Below, one piece after another: positions 47,121 through 56,067 of a DNA stretch of 64,000 nt (position 1 is its first letter; each line of letters opens with the position of its first letter). The DNA is from Hymenobacter volaticus. GTDB taxonomy: Bacteria > Bacteroidota > Bacteroidia > Cytophagales > Hymenobacteraceae. The notes below the pieces were generated by a model that saw nothing but the letters and a program-made list of their open reading frames with translations, ran no database searches and had not been told where the DNA came from. The translations under genes were made by a program, and so were the position numbers. The DNA is taken from NCBI RefSeq assembly GCF_022921055.1, contig NZ_CP095061.1:4999501-5063500 (forward strand), given 5' to 3'.

Positions 47121-49048
47121 TCAAAAACGGCTGGTGATACCGAAGTGAATCTTACCGGAGTTTAAGGCTAGCTTCTGCTGATTGTCGCGACCCAAAGCGT
47201 ACACGAACTGGAACTGACCGGCACCGGTTCGGAAGCTTAGGCCTACGCCTAGCCCTGTTGGTGCATTGGTGCTCGTTTCTGTTTCGATGTCGCGGCGCAG
47301 GTAGCCTTGGTCGATGAAGGCGAACAGGTAAGCATCGGCACTCGTGAACTGACGGTATTCGGCCGTGCCTACTGCGTATTGGCTGGTGTAAAAGTTTAGT
47401 TCGTTGAAGCCCCGTAGCGTCGAGAGGCCGCCTATTCGGAACAGGTCGTTGAGGAACAGGCGCTGGTTGAAAAGGGCTTCGCCGCGCAGGCGCGTCAGCA
47501 GCACGCCGCCCCGCCCGATGCGGGTGTACCGCTCTAGCCGCGTGCCCGCACTCACTTGGGTGCTACGAAGCGGTAGGCTGTCGTAGAGCGTTTCATTTAG
47601 CTCGGTGTTCTTACTGATGATCTTGCTGCCTACTGAAGCCTGCCCACTGGCCAGCACGCCGCTCCGGGGGAAGTATGAATCGTCGAGCGAAGTCCAGGTA
47701 TAGTCAAGGCCGTAGGAAGTGAAGCGGGAATCAATGTTTTCAGGCAGAACGGTGAGGCTAGCATAGGAGGCATCGCCTAGCAAGCGAGAACTACGCCACT
47801 CCGTGAAAAAGCTGATGCGCCCCGAACGCGCCGTGGGATACGTAATCTGCAAGCGTGGCCGCAGCGTCTGAAACCCGTTTTGAGGAGTGGACTGGCGGTA
47901 GAGGTTGAAGGTGCCACCAAGTTCGAGCGGCGTCCCGAAAAAAGTAGGGTGCGCGTATTGCGCATCAAGCTGCTGAGAGTTGACATCCGTTTTTCGCCAT
48001 TGCAGCCCTAACCCTTTGCCTCCGCCTTTGATGTTGCGCAGCGCAATTGTGACGTCGCCGGTGAGTTGCACCCGTTTCTGGCCAAGGCCTGGTGTGGGGT
48101 TGGGTAAAATGCCTACAATGGCATCGAACTGGTTGGCCGTGCGGTCTTCGAGCAACAAATACACCCGGGCGCGGCCCCGGGCAAAGCGTACTTCCGGCTC
48201 GGCTTTGAGTTGCAGATAGGGCAACTGCCGCAGGCGGCGCGCCGCTTCTTCCACCCGTTGCTGGCTAAAGGGCTGCTCAGGATATATCTGCAAATACTTG
48301 GTTAGGAAACGCTTGCGAATAGTGCTGCTCCCTATAATTTGCAGGGAATCGAAGACAATGACCGGGCCCCGCTCCAGCAACACGCGGCCTTCGATGTCGG
48401 CTTCGTGCAACTGCGCCGAATCGAGCCGCACTGTCGCGAACGGGTAGCCCTGATTTTCTGCTTCCCGCAGAACCCGTTCTTGCAAGCGGCTCCAATCTTG
48501 GGGTTGAAAAGGCTGATTGCGATAAAGCTTTTCGCGGTAGCCAGCGCGGGTCAGTAAGCCGTCGCCGAGGTTGCCGTTGCGCAGCCGCGCCCACCGAAAC
48601 TTCTCGCCTACATACAGTTTTACTTGCACTGTGTCGCGGTGCCAGCGTAGCTCATCGGCCGAGGCGGTTAAGTAGGATTCGCCTTGCAAGGCCAGCACTA
48701 GTTCCCGGACTTCGCGCAGTACAGTCAAGGAATCGGGCAAGCTGTTTTTGATACGGTAGCGGCGTAACACTGGCTGATCGGCCGTTTCGGTGTTTAACAC
48801 CAGTATGCGTGGCCTCCGAACAGGCAATGGTTTGCTTGGTACGGGCGTTGGAGCAGGCGGAGGCGCGGGAGTTGCCACCCGCCCCGAATCAGGCACCGAT
48901 AGTCGTATCCGGCTGGAATCGGGTGGGGCGGCGTTAGTTGGGGTGGCGCATTCAGGTTCAGCGGCGGCGACGTTTGGGCCTGCGCGCTGCCCATGCCACC
49001 GAACAGCACTCCTAGCAACAACCACAAAACAGCAAGGCGGGCGTACAT
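47121..49048 (-). CDS. BamA/TamA-like outer-membrane protein (Omp85 family; one frameshift)
   Basis: About 642 residues. Signal peptide MYARLAVLWLLLGVLFGGMGSAQA, a Pro-rich linker, two or three POTRA-like repeats (such as LQERVLREAENQGYPFATVRLDSAQ and IRKRFLTKYLQIYPEQPFSQQRVEE), then a 16-strand barrel with the Omp85 loop motif LRGF in GGLSTLRGFNEL and a terminal aromatic residue (FGITSRF). Such proteins insert or export outer-membrane proteins; this short form is closer to TamA or ShlB-type members than to essential BamA. The break at 48925-48928, repaired by one C on the coding strand, joins the signal-bearing frame (LNAPPQLTP) to PPPDSSRIRLSV. Confidence 0.86.
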
Positions 49049-49124
49049 TTGGGAACACAAACGCGGAAACACGCATTTAATTTCCTAAAGATACTTTCCA
49101 GGCAGGCTCTTACCGTTCCTACCC

Positions 49125-50321
49125 ATGGGAAAGCTTCCGCATTCCTGTTCGTTGTTACCGCGTCACTGCACTACCTACTTGGCTGGCCTTTACCTCCATA
49201 TTCCTTTTTGCAAGCAAGCCTGCCACTACTGCGACTTCCATTTCAGCACCTCGATGGGCTTGAAAAGCCGGCTGGTGGACGCCCTAACGCAGGAGCTAGC
49301 TTTACGAGCTGACTATTTAGGTCCTCAGTCCGTTCTAGAAACCATTTATTTCGGTGGGGGTACCCCGTCGTTGCTGACTGCAACTGAACTCGACCAGATT
49401 TTCAATGCCATTCACATCCATTTCCGCGTGGCGGCGGATGCGGAAATAACGCTGGAAGCCAACCCCGACGACTTGACCGCCGCCAAAGTGCGTGAACTAG
49501 CGGCCTCGCCGATCAACCGGCTAAGCATTGGACTCCAAAGTTTTCACGAGCCGCACTTGCGGCTGATGAACCGGGCACATTCCGCCATCGAGTCAACAGC
49601 GGCCGTGCAGCTAGCGCAGGAAGCAGGCTTCGAGAATATTTCGGTGGACTTGATTTATGGAGTACCGGCTCCCGACCACGGTATTTGGGAGGAAGATTTG
49701 GCGAAGGTGTTTGCCTTGCAGGTACCACACCTTTCTTGCTATGCGCTTACCGTGGAGCCCGATACTGTGTTTGGGCGGCAGCTCAAGAAAGGCACGTTTC
49801 GTCCGCCACCCGACGAGTTTGTAGCCCGGCAGTTCGAGATGCTGCTGGCCGAGCTTGCGCGCCACGGCTACCAACAGTACGAAATCAGCAACTTCTGCCA
49901 ACCTGGCCGGGAGTCGCGCCACAATTCGGCGTATTGGCGCGGCGTGCCTTATCTTGGTTTGGGTCCGAGCGCGCACTCCTTCAACGGGGTTAGCCGCCAA
50001 TACACGCTGGCCAACAACCCGCAGTACGTAACGTCGGTGCTGGAGCAGCACGAAGTACCCGCCACCATTGAGTTCCTCTCTCCCACCGACCGGGCCAATG
50101 AGTATTTGATGACCAGCCTGCGCACTGCCCGCGGCACCGACTTACGCCACTTGCACACGAGCTTGGGCGTAAATTTAGTAGCCGACCGAGCCGACTATTT
50201 GAAGTATCTGCAAACGAATGGCTGGGCCACTATCAGTGCCGATGAAGTGCTGACCCTCACCGACAAAGGCAAATTGCTGGCTGATCAGATAACCTTGGAG
50301 CTCTTCCAAGAAGCGGAATAA
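49125..50321 (+). CDS. hemW: HemW, radical SAM heme chaperone
   Basis: Up to 398 residues. The radical SAM cluster motif CKQACHYC lies in YLHIPFCKQACHYCDFHFS, followed by YFGGGTPSLL and the HemW C-terminal domain. The cysteine after CxxxCxxC reads D-F, as in HemW rather than HemN (no CxxxCxxCxC), so a heme chaperone or insertion role is more likely than coproporphyrinogen oxidation. The ATG at 49125 adds about 18 atypical residues; a TTG at 49179 (LAGLYLHIPFC) matches the usual family start. Divergent from the Omp85-family gene. Confidence 0.92.
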   Translation: MGKLPHSCSLLPRHCTTYLAGLYLHIPFCKQACHYCDFHFSTSMGLKSRLVDALTQELALRADYLGPQSVLETIYFGGGTPSLLTATELDQIFNAIHIHFRVAADAEITLEANPDDLTAAKVRELAASPINRLSIGLQSFHEPHLRLMNRAHSAIESTAAVQLAQEAGFENISVDLIYGVPAPDHGIWEEDLAKVFALQVPHLSCYALTVEPDTVFGRQLKKGTFRPPPDEFVARQFEMLLAELARHGYQQYEISNFCQPGRESRHNSAYWRGVPYLGLGPSAHSFNGVSRQYTLANNPQYVTSVLEQHEVPATIEFLSPTDRANEYLMTSLRTARGTDLRHLHTSLGVNLVADRADYLKYLQTNGWATISADEVLTLTDKGKLLADQITLELFQEAE

Positions 50322-50483
50322 ATCACAGGTTTTACCTCTGCAAAGCAGATGCTGCTGATTTAAATACGTTAAATTCCCTTTCCCATCCTGCTTGCTACGC
50401 CGCGCAAGATTTCCGGCACAGCGTAGCGAGTATGCTGACCACTGCCGCAGCAGCGTCAGCACTTACTTAGTGAAATCTGTGAT

Positions 50484-50969
50484 ATGAGAAGACTGATTGA
50501 TGCTCTGGCCGATGACACCGACTTTTTCATCGAGCAAGTTCAGATAACCGCCATTGTGTTCGACAACTCCGACGACGTGACGATCTGGGCTACTACCTTC
50601 TTCGACCAGGAGCTGCACTTCTTTCATCTAGGCCTGCAATTCCAAAGCCTCGACCTCATCCTACGTCTGGCCGATAATCGCGCCGCGGCCTTGCAGGAAG
50701 AAGTAGCTGAGGCGTTGGCCACTGTCACGGAGTGGCCTTGCCTGCTGGAATATACCAGCGAAGAAAAACCGCCGGTCCAGCTGCCCAACGTAGCCCTCAA
50801 ACTCTCCTGCACCTATCCCGCCGATGAGTCTTTTGAAGGAGAAGATGAGTCTGATGAAACATTCACTATTGGAATGGAAGCCGATAAAGAGGACGACGAG
50901 GAATATGAGCCTGGTGCTCCTCACAACATTTTCTATCTGGAAGGCGTCTTCTTGCGGGTTGAACCTTGA
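50484..50969 (+). CDS. Hypothetical acidic protein
   Basis: A 161-residue soluble protein without signal or membrane segment; the last third is very acidic (DESFEGEDESDETFTIGMEADKEDDEEYE), ending in NIFYLEGVFLRVEP. No family recognised. Codon usage fits the surrounding genes. It lies between hemW and an alpha/beta hydrolase on the same strand. Confidence 0.65.
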   Translation: MRRLIDALADDTDFFIEQVQITAIVFDNSDDVTIWATTFFDQELHFFHLGLQFQSLDLILRLADNRAAALQEEVAEALATVTEWPCLLEYTSEEKPPVQLPNVALKLSCTYPADESFEGEDESDETFTIGMEADKEDDEEYEPGAPHNIFYLEGVFLRVEP

Positions 50970-51081
50970 AGGCGAATTGCTGAAGCAGCGAAATGCTGAC
51001 CTTAGTGCGCCATTTCGCTGCTGTTTAAGTTACGCCAATAGAACAGCAAATCCATTCCTTCACTAGTTACAGCTTCACCGC

Positions 51082-51771
51082 ATGATCTACCTCATTCCGG
51101 GTTTGGGGGCCGACGAGCGGGTATTTCAGAATTTGCGGCCTTTACTGCAGGACGAGACGCAAATTTTGCTTTGGCTTACTCCAGAGCCAGACGAGCCGTT
51201 GTCAGCCTACGCTGCCCGCATGGCTGCCTCTATCCCTCTAGAACAAGAAGGTTTGCTGGTGGGTGTTTCGTTTGGTGGAGTGGTAGGCCTAGAAATTAAC
51301 CGCATACGCCCGCGGCTGCGGACTGTGCTGGTTTCCAGCATTCCTGATGCTAGCTGTATGCCGCTGCTGTTGCGCCTGATCCGTTCAACGGGCGTGTACC
51401 GGTTGTTCCCGCCGCAGTGGTTGAAGCTGTTTCCAAGGGCGGGCCAACTTTACTTCGGTGTGCACAACGGCGAAGAGTACCGCATGTTCAAACGGATTCT
51501 GCGCGACATGGAACCTACGTACACGCGCTGGGCGATTCACCGGCTCCTACACTGGGACAGCGCCAACGTCGGGCGCAGCATCCAACTCCTCGGCACCGCC
51601 GACCGAGTCTTCCCGCCCGGCCCTACTCCTGTGGACTATCTCATTGAAGGCGGCGGGCACTTCATGGTGTTCAGCCATGCCCCACAGGTCAGTGCGATTC
51701 TGAACAAGCTAGCCGCCGAAGAAAAGGAGAAAGTAAATACCTTGACTAGCAACACCAACATATCTTCCTAA
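51082..51771 (+). CDS. Alpha/beta hydrolase
   Basis: A 229-residue hydrolase. The start MIYLIPGLGADERVFQNL and the nucleophile elbow LVGVSFGGVVGLE (GVSFGG) are clear; the late Asp region (LGTADRVFP) and the His in GGGHFMVFSHAP complete the catalytic triad. The substrate is unknown; family members include esterases and lipases. Followed by a palindromic repeat. Confidence 0.87.
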   Translation: MIYLIPGLGADERVFQNLRPLLQDETQILLWLTPEPDEPLSAYAARMAASIPLEQEGLLVGVSFGGVVGLEINRIRPRLRTVLVSSIPDASCMPLLLRLIRSTGVYRLFPPQWLKLFPRAGQLYFGVHNGEEYRMFKRILRDMEPTYTRWAIHRLLHWDSANVGRSIQLLGTADRVFPPGPTPVDYLIEGGGHFMVFSHAPQVSAILNKLAAEEKEKVNTLTSNTNISS

Positions 51772-51819
51772 GCACAGCTAGAATACCTCGCGCGCTGACG
51801 TTACAAATAATAACAGCAC

Positions 51820-51926
51820 GTCATGCTGAGCGGAGTGCAACGAAGCCGAAGCATCTCGCTCGACTCGTTGGACAAGCGTCAGGGTTTACCATACTAGCGA
51901 GATGCTTCGACTGCGCTCAGCATGAC
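51820..51926. repeat. Palindromic dispersed repeat, second copy
   Basis: Arms begin GTCATGCTGAGCG and end CGCTCAGCATGAC, with CGAAGCATCTCGCT pairing AGCGAGATGCTTCG. The left arm carries about ten extra bases (within GAGTGCAACGAAGC). The loop begins with the same TCGACTCGTT as the copy at 15114-15207. Confidence 0.88.
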
Positions 51927-52002
51927 AAGGGTAGTGTTGCAACGTCAGCACGTAACATACTGCGAGTTATTTTGACTATTACTTGGTTCTTCAATTCACT
52001 CT

Positions 52003-52779
52003 ATGCTTGCCACTTACCCGCATCAAGGCCGTGTGTTCTCGTTTAACCCGGCTGCTCCGCTTGATATTTCGTTGCCGTTGGCGCCGGGCGCGAATCAAGT
52101 GAACTGTTTTTGGGCCGAGCCGGTACAGTTTGATGTTATTCGGGTAGGCAACTTTGTAGGGAGCGTAGCGGAGGGAGGTAGCACCAACTACAAGCGGGTG
52201 CACGTCACGCCCCACGGCAACGGTACCCACACCGAGTGCTATGGCCATATAGCACCCGAGCCAACGGCCACGCTTAATAGGTGCTTGCGCCGCTTCCTAT
52301 TTGTAGCACGGCTAGTATCGGTGCAGCCTCGGCCTCAAGCCAACGGCGACCAAGTAGTACACCTTACCGACGTGCAGCGCGAACTAGAAGGTGGCCCCGA
52401 TGCAGCCGTCCACCCTGAGGCTATTGTGCTGCGCACCTTGCCCAACCATAAAGCGAAACGCACCCGCCAGTACTCCGGCACTAACCCAACCTACCTGGAG
52501 CCGGCACTAGCCGAGTACTTAGCGTCAGCCCATATAGAACACCTGCTCCTCGACCTACCAAGCGTGGACCGAGAGGAAGATGGTGGCGCGCTGTTAGCCC
52601 ACCACGCGTTTTGGCAATATCCGCACGCCACCCGTCAGCAAGCCACCATTACCGAGCTGATTTTTGTACCTGATGAGTTAGAAGACGGTTTGTATCTACT
52701 CAATTTACAGGTCACTAGCCTGGAACTAGATGCTAGCCCAAGCAAGCCAGTGCTTTATCAGTTGCACCTTAATTCTTAG
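52003..52779 (+). CDS. Cyclase-family / kynurenine formamidase-like protein
   Basis: A 258-residue metal-dependent hydrolase of the cyclase family. The metal motif HGNGTHTE (in HVTPHGNGTHTECYGHI) corresponds to the family's HxGTHxDxPxH, and DLPSVDREEDGG with the following HHAFW supplies further ligands. Known members hydrolyse N-formylkynurenine or isatin; the third His position here is less typical (ECYGH). No tryptophan-degradation genes are adjacent. Confidence 0.87.
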   Translation: MLATYPHQGRVFSFNPAAPLDISLPLAPGANQVNCFWAEPVQFDVIRVGNFVGSVAEGGSTNYKRVHVTPHGNGTHTECYGHIAPEPTATLNRCLRRFLFVARLVSVQPRPQANGDQVVHLTDVQRELEGGPDAAVHPEAIVLRTLPNHKAKRTRQYSGTNPTYLEPALAEYLASAHIEHLLLDLPSVDREEDGGALLAHHAFWQYPHATRQQATITELIFVPDELEDGLYLLNLQVTSLELDASPSKPVLYQLHLNS

Positions 52780-52846
52780 CAGTCGGCCTAGCCCATGTGA
52801 CTTATACCCGCCGTTACTTCTCGATAGCGGGAAATATAGCCAACGC

Positions 52847-52876
52847 AAAAGGGCCATCCGTATGGATGGCCCTTTT
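52847..52876 (-). terminator. Terminator after rpmA
   Basis: A 13-bp perfect stem AAAAGGGCCATCC (52847-52859) with its complement (52864-52876) and a 4-base loop; U-tract on both strands, so it can also serve the cyclase-family gene. Confidence 0.92.
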
Positions 52877-52910
52877 CTGGAATACCAGTTACTCGTGTTG
52901 TGTGCAGTTA

Positions 52911-53204
52911 CTACGCAGCAACAGTAGTCGTCTCAGTAGTAGCTTCTACAGTGCTAGGCACTACAGTTACAAACGAACGGTCCTGACGGCCCTTGCGGAA
53001 CTGTACTGTACCATCGATCATAGCGAACAAGGTGTGGTCTTTGCCGATACCTACGTTCTGACCAGGGTGGTGCTTGGTGCCACGCTGACGCACGATGATG
53101 TTGCCAGCAATGATGGACTGACCACCGAAAATTTTCACGCCGAGACGCTTGGAATGCGATTCACGACCGTTGTTAGAGCTACCTACGCCTTTCTTGTGTG
53201 CCAT
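52911..53204 (-). CDS. rpmA: Ribosomal protein bL27
   Basis: A 97-residue 50S subunit protein near the peptidyl transferase centre. [29 protein letters not shown] and [28 protein letters not shown] are the bL27 signature. The C-terminus carries a Thr/Val/Glu-rich tail ([11 protein letters not shown]) longer than in E. coli. It follows rplU, 99 bases downstream on the same strand, the usual order. Confidence 0.97.
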   Translation of the reverse strand: MAHKKGVGSSNNGRESHSKRLGVKIFGGQSIIAGNIIVRQRGTKHHPGQNVGIGKDHTLFAMIDGTVQFRKGRQDRSFVTVVPSTVEATTETTTVAA

Positions 53205-53303
53205 GGTATTGTTTAGTTGAGAGTTATTAGTTGCCGGCTGCCAGTTAGTTGTTGCCGAATCCTACACAGACTGGCAATTGGCAACACAAAACAGGCAACT
53301 CAA

Positions 53304-53609
53304 TTACCCGATGCTGTTGATCATTACTTTGGTAAACTGCTGACGGTGACCGTTCAGCTTTCTGTAGCCCTTGCGGCGCTTCTTCTTGAATACAAGAACC
53401 TTGTCGCCCTTTACGTGAGCGAGGATGGTACCCGTTACGGCTACGTCCAACAAGGGCGCACCAATGGTCAGGGTTCCGTTATCGTCGGTGAGGAGGGCTT
53501 TGCCCAATTCCACCGTATCGCCGACGTTGCCAGCCAAGCGGTGGGCGTATACAAATTTATTGGCTTCGACTTTCGTCTGCTTCCCGGCTATATTGACAAT
53601 TGCGTACAT
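53304..53609 (-). CDS. rplU: Ribosomal protein bL21
   Basis: A 101-residue 50S subunit protein. MYAIVNIAGKQTKVEANKFVYAHRL and the C-terminal KVLVFKKKRRKGYRKLNGHRQQFT are diagnostic. It is the first gene of the rplU-rpmA operon, with a consensus promoter 33 bases upstream. Confidence 0.97.
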   Translation of the reverse strand: MYAIVNIAGKQTKVEANKFVYAHRLAGNVGDTVELGKALLTDDNGTLTIGAPLLDVAVTGTILAHVKGDKVLVFKKKRRKGYRKLNGHRQQFTKVMINSIG

Positions 53610-53641
53610 CGGCGTCTTCGCGGTTTCTGAAAAATGGAAGG

Positions 53642-53673
53642 CAAAAGTACGGGTATGGTTTTATAAATCCAAA
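53642..53673 (-). promoter_or_regulatory. Consensus Bacteroidota promoter of rplU-rpmA
   Basis: On the minus strand TTTG (53673-53670), 20 bases, then TACTTTTG (53649-53642), matching TTTG-N20-TAnnTTTG. Confidence 0.82.
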
Positions 53674-53721
53674 CCCTAACTCACTAAACCTCATTGTCCC
53701 CAACTTTTTGCGAGCTGGAAA

Positions 53722-53805
53722 TGTGGGTAAAACTACCAAACAATAACCGCGCGAATACAAAATTTGTGGACAACTGCAATTATCCACACGTGAAATGTGG
53801 ATAAC
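53722..53805. promoter_or_regulatory. Cluster of DnaA boxes upstream of nrdB
   Basis: Two perfect DnaA boxes (TTATCCACA at 53781-53789 on plus; TGTGGATAA at 53797-53805, its inverse), plus TGTGGACAA (53766-53774) and TGTGGGTAA (53722-53730), each one base off. All four lie within 84 bases of an AT-rich divergent region between rplU and nrdB. Confidence 0.72.
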
Positions 53806-53942
53806 ATTTGCAAAAACTGGCTTTTTCTATGTTTTGACAGCTATTTTCCATGACTTCAGTTGCAGTCTCAGTAAGGGCACATGCAGAAAAATTAACAGAG
53901 AAAAAATGGTTTAGAGGGGGTAACCTTCCCGTAAGTCAGGTT

Positions 53943-53950
53943 TATATTTG
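53943..53950 (+). promoter_or_regulatory. Candidate -7 element of the nrdB promoter
   Basis: TATATTTG matches TAnnTTTG; it lies 130 bases upstream of nrdB and downstream of the DnaA boxes. No TTG is seen at the ideal spacing. Confidence 0.45.
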
Positions 53951-54079
53951 GTGCATTAACCTTCTGGCCACGGAGCTAAGCAGCTCTGAACAATCTGGTT
54001 TGTCGCCGGGTTTGCAGAATGCTTGCCTGCACGGCGGCCTGCTTTTACAGGAGTTCAACCTACCCTTTTGCCTTCCCCT

Positions 54080-55038
54080 ATGGAACCTCTGCTCATTGAG
54101 AATCCCAACCGCTTCGTCCTTTTTCCCATCCAGAACAACGACGTGTGGCAGATGTACAAGAAAGCCGAAGCCTCGTTTTGGACGGCCGAGGAAATTGATT
54201 TAGGCCAGGACCAGAAAGACTGGGACAACCTCAACGACAACGAGCGTCACTTCATCAGCCACGTACTGGCGTTCTTCGCGGCCTCCGACGGTATCGTGAA
54301 CGAGAACTTGGCTGTCAACTTCATGCAGGAAGTACAGATGCCGGAAGCGCGCTGCTTCTACGGCTTCCAAATCATGATGGAAAACATTCACAGCGAAACC
54401 TACTCGCTGCTGATTGATACGTACATCAAGAATCCGCAGGAAAAAGACCGCCTTTTCAACGCCCTCGAAACCGTGCCGTGCGTGAAGAAGAAGGGCGAAT
54501 GGGCCCTGAAGTGGATTAATTCCGAAGACTTTGCCGAGCGTATCATTGCGTTTGCTGCTGTAGAAGGCATCTTCTTCTCTGGCTCATTCTGCTCGATTTT
54601 CTGGCTGAAAAAGCGTGGCCTGATGCCAGGTCTAACCTTCTCCAACGAGCTCATCAGCCGCGACGAAGGACTGCACTGCGACTTCGCTTGCCTGCTCTAC
54701 AGCTACCTCCAAAACAAGTTGCCGGAGGAGCGGGTGCACAGCATCATCCGCGACGCGGTGACCATTGAGCAGGAGTTTGTGACCGATGCACTGCCCGTGA
54801 ACCTGATTGGCATGAACGCCACCAGCATGTCGCAGTACATCGAGTTTGTGGCCGACCGCCTGCTCGACTCGCTTGGATACAGCAAGATCTATAACGCCAC
54901 TAACCCTTCGACTTCATGGAAATGATTTCGCTGCAGGGCAAAACCAACTTCTTCGAGAAGCGCGTGGCCGAGTACCAGAAGGCTGGCGTGATGAGCGAGC
55001 GGACCGAAAATGCATTCTCGCTGGACGAAGATTTTTAA
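54080..55038 (+). CDS. nrdB: Ribonucleotide reductase class I small subunit (one frameshift)
   Basis: About 319 residues. It houses the di-iron/tyrosyl radical cofactor that drives dNTP synthesis with NrdA. Ligands and radical are visible: D70 (ASDGIVNEN), E101, H104 and the radical Y108 in ENIHSETY, Glu in [10 protein letters not shown], and Glu/His in DEGLHCDFA. The sequence is close to the eukaryotic R2 type ([17 protein letters not shown]). The frame breaks at CCC 54904-54906; one added C gives [21 protein letters not shown] and the normal C-terminus [10 protein letters not shown], the tail that binds NrdA. Start at 54080 ([16 protein letters not shown]). Confidence 0.95.
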
Positions 55039-55083
55039 GCTTACTTATCGCACTCTTATTATTTCTAAAAGTGTGTTGTATTA

Positions 55084-55115
55084 AAAACGGAGCAGCTATA
55101 AAGCTGCTCCGTTTT
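55084..55115 (+). terminator. Rho-independent terminator of nrdB
   Basis: A 14-bp perfect stem AAAACGGAGCAGCT (55084-55097) with its complement (55102-55115), loop ATAA, 46 bases past the repaired nrdB stop. Confidence 0.93.
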
Positions 55116-55304
55116 CGTTTAGTGAAGGTCGAATCACCTTGTACCTTCTATTGGCGAAACGCCTATTTGTGATGGCTGTAAATGGCTAGTTGAGCTACGC
55201 TAGCTGAATGGAATTATCATCTCCATTACATTTGCGGCTTTTCTTGCCTATCTAGCTGCCACTAGCTACTTGATTCTGCGTATTCGCAAGCTCTACCCTC
55301 TGCT

Positions 55305-56060
55305 ATGACTTCTGCAGTTTCGCTCGCTTGCGTCATCATCGACGACAACGAAATCAACCGCTTTACACTGGAGCGTGCTGTGCAGCGCCACGATCAGCTG
55401 ACGCTCGCGGCCTCGTTTCCCGACGCGGTGGAGGCTCTGTCTTACCTACGTGGTGGGGGCCAAGTTGATTTGCTGCTGCTCGACATCGAAATGCCGCATA
55501 TCAGCGGGCTGGAACTTGTGAAGCTGCTGCCTAACCCCAAACCGGCCGTCATTCTAGTGACTACCCACGCCAGTTTCGCGGTAGATGCCTTTGAGTTGCG
55601 CGTGGTCGATTACTTAGTGAAGCCAGTGAGCTATGCACGGTTTTGTCAGGCTATTGCGCACGTGACGGAGCAGCATCAAGCCGCACTACCAGCTGCGCCG
55701 CCGGTGGTGGCGCCTAGTGCTGTCGCCCCAAACGATATTTCGGCCACCGGCACCGACTTGTTTGTGAAAACCAACGGCAAGTTGCTGCGCATCAATTTTG
55801 AATCGGTGCTTTTTATCGAAGCCTTGTCGACCTACGTGGTGTTGGTTACCGACAAGCAAAAGCACGTGGTGGGTGGCACACTCAAAAGCATCGAGGATCG
55901 GCTGCCCTTCCGCCATTTCGTGCGGGTGCACCGCTCATATATAGTAAACCTGCACCGCGTGGAGTCCTTGGAAGACAACATGTTGAAGCTAGGCCAGCAC
56001 GAAGTACCCGTGAGCCGGCCTTACCAAGAAGAGCTTACGCTACGCTTGCGGGCACTGTAG
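55305..56060 (+). CDS. LytTR-type response regulator
   Basis: A 251-residue two-component regulator. The receiver domain (about 8-125) has the acidic pair near IIDDNE, the phosphoacceptor Asp in LLLLDIEMPHISG and the Lys in YLVKPVS. The C-terminal LytTR DNA-binding domain (about 150-248) shows FVKTNGKLLRINFESVLFIEALSTYV and FVRVHRSYIVNLHRV. It converges on the hybrid kinase gene, with 7 bases between the stops; the kinase may or may not be its partner, since LytTR regulators usually pair with LytS-type kinases. Confidence 0.92.
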   Translation: MTSAVSLACVIIDDNEINRFTLERAVQRHDQLTLAASFPDAVEALSYLRGGGQVDLLLLDIEMPHISGLELVKLLPNPKPAVILVTTHASFAVDAFELRVVDYLVKPVSYARFCQAIAHVTEQHQAALPAAPPVVAPSAVAPNDISATGTDLFVKTNGKLLRINFESVLFIEALSTYVVLVTDKQKHVVGGTLKSIEDRLPFRHFVRVHRSYIVNLHRVESLEDNMLKLGQHEVPVSRPYQEELTLRLRAL

Positions 56061-56067
56061 GTTTGTG

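Noticed and set aside
53850..54203. 117-codon forward frame overlapping the nrdB start
   Set aside because: Runs through the nrdB promoter region and the nrdB coding frame, without any protein family pattern.
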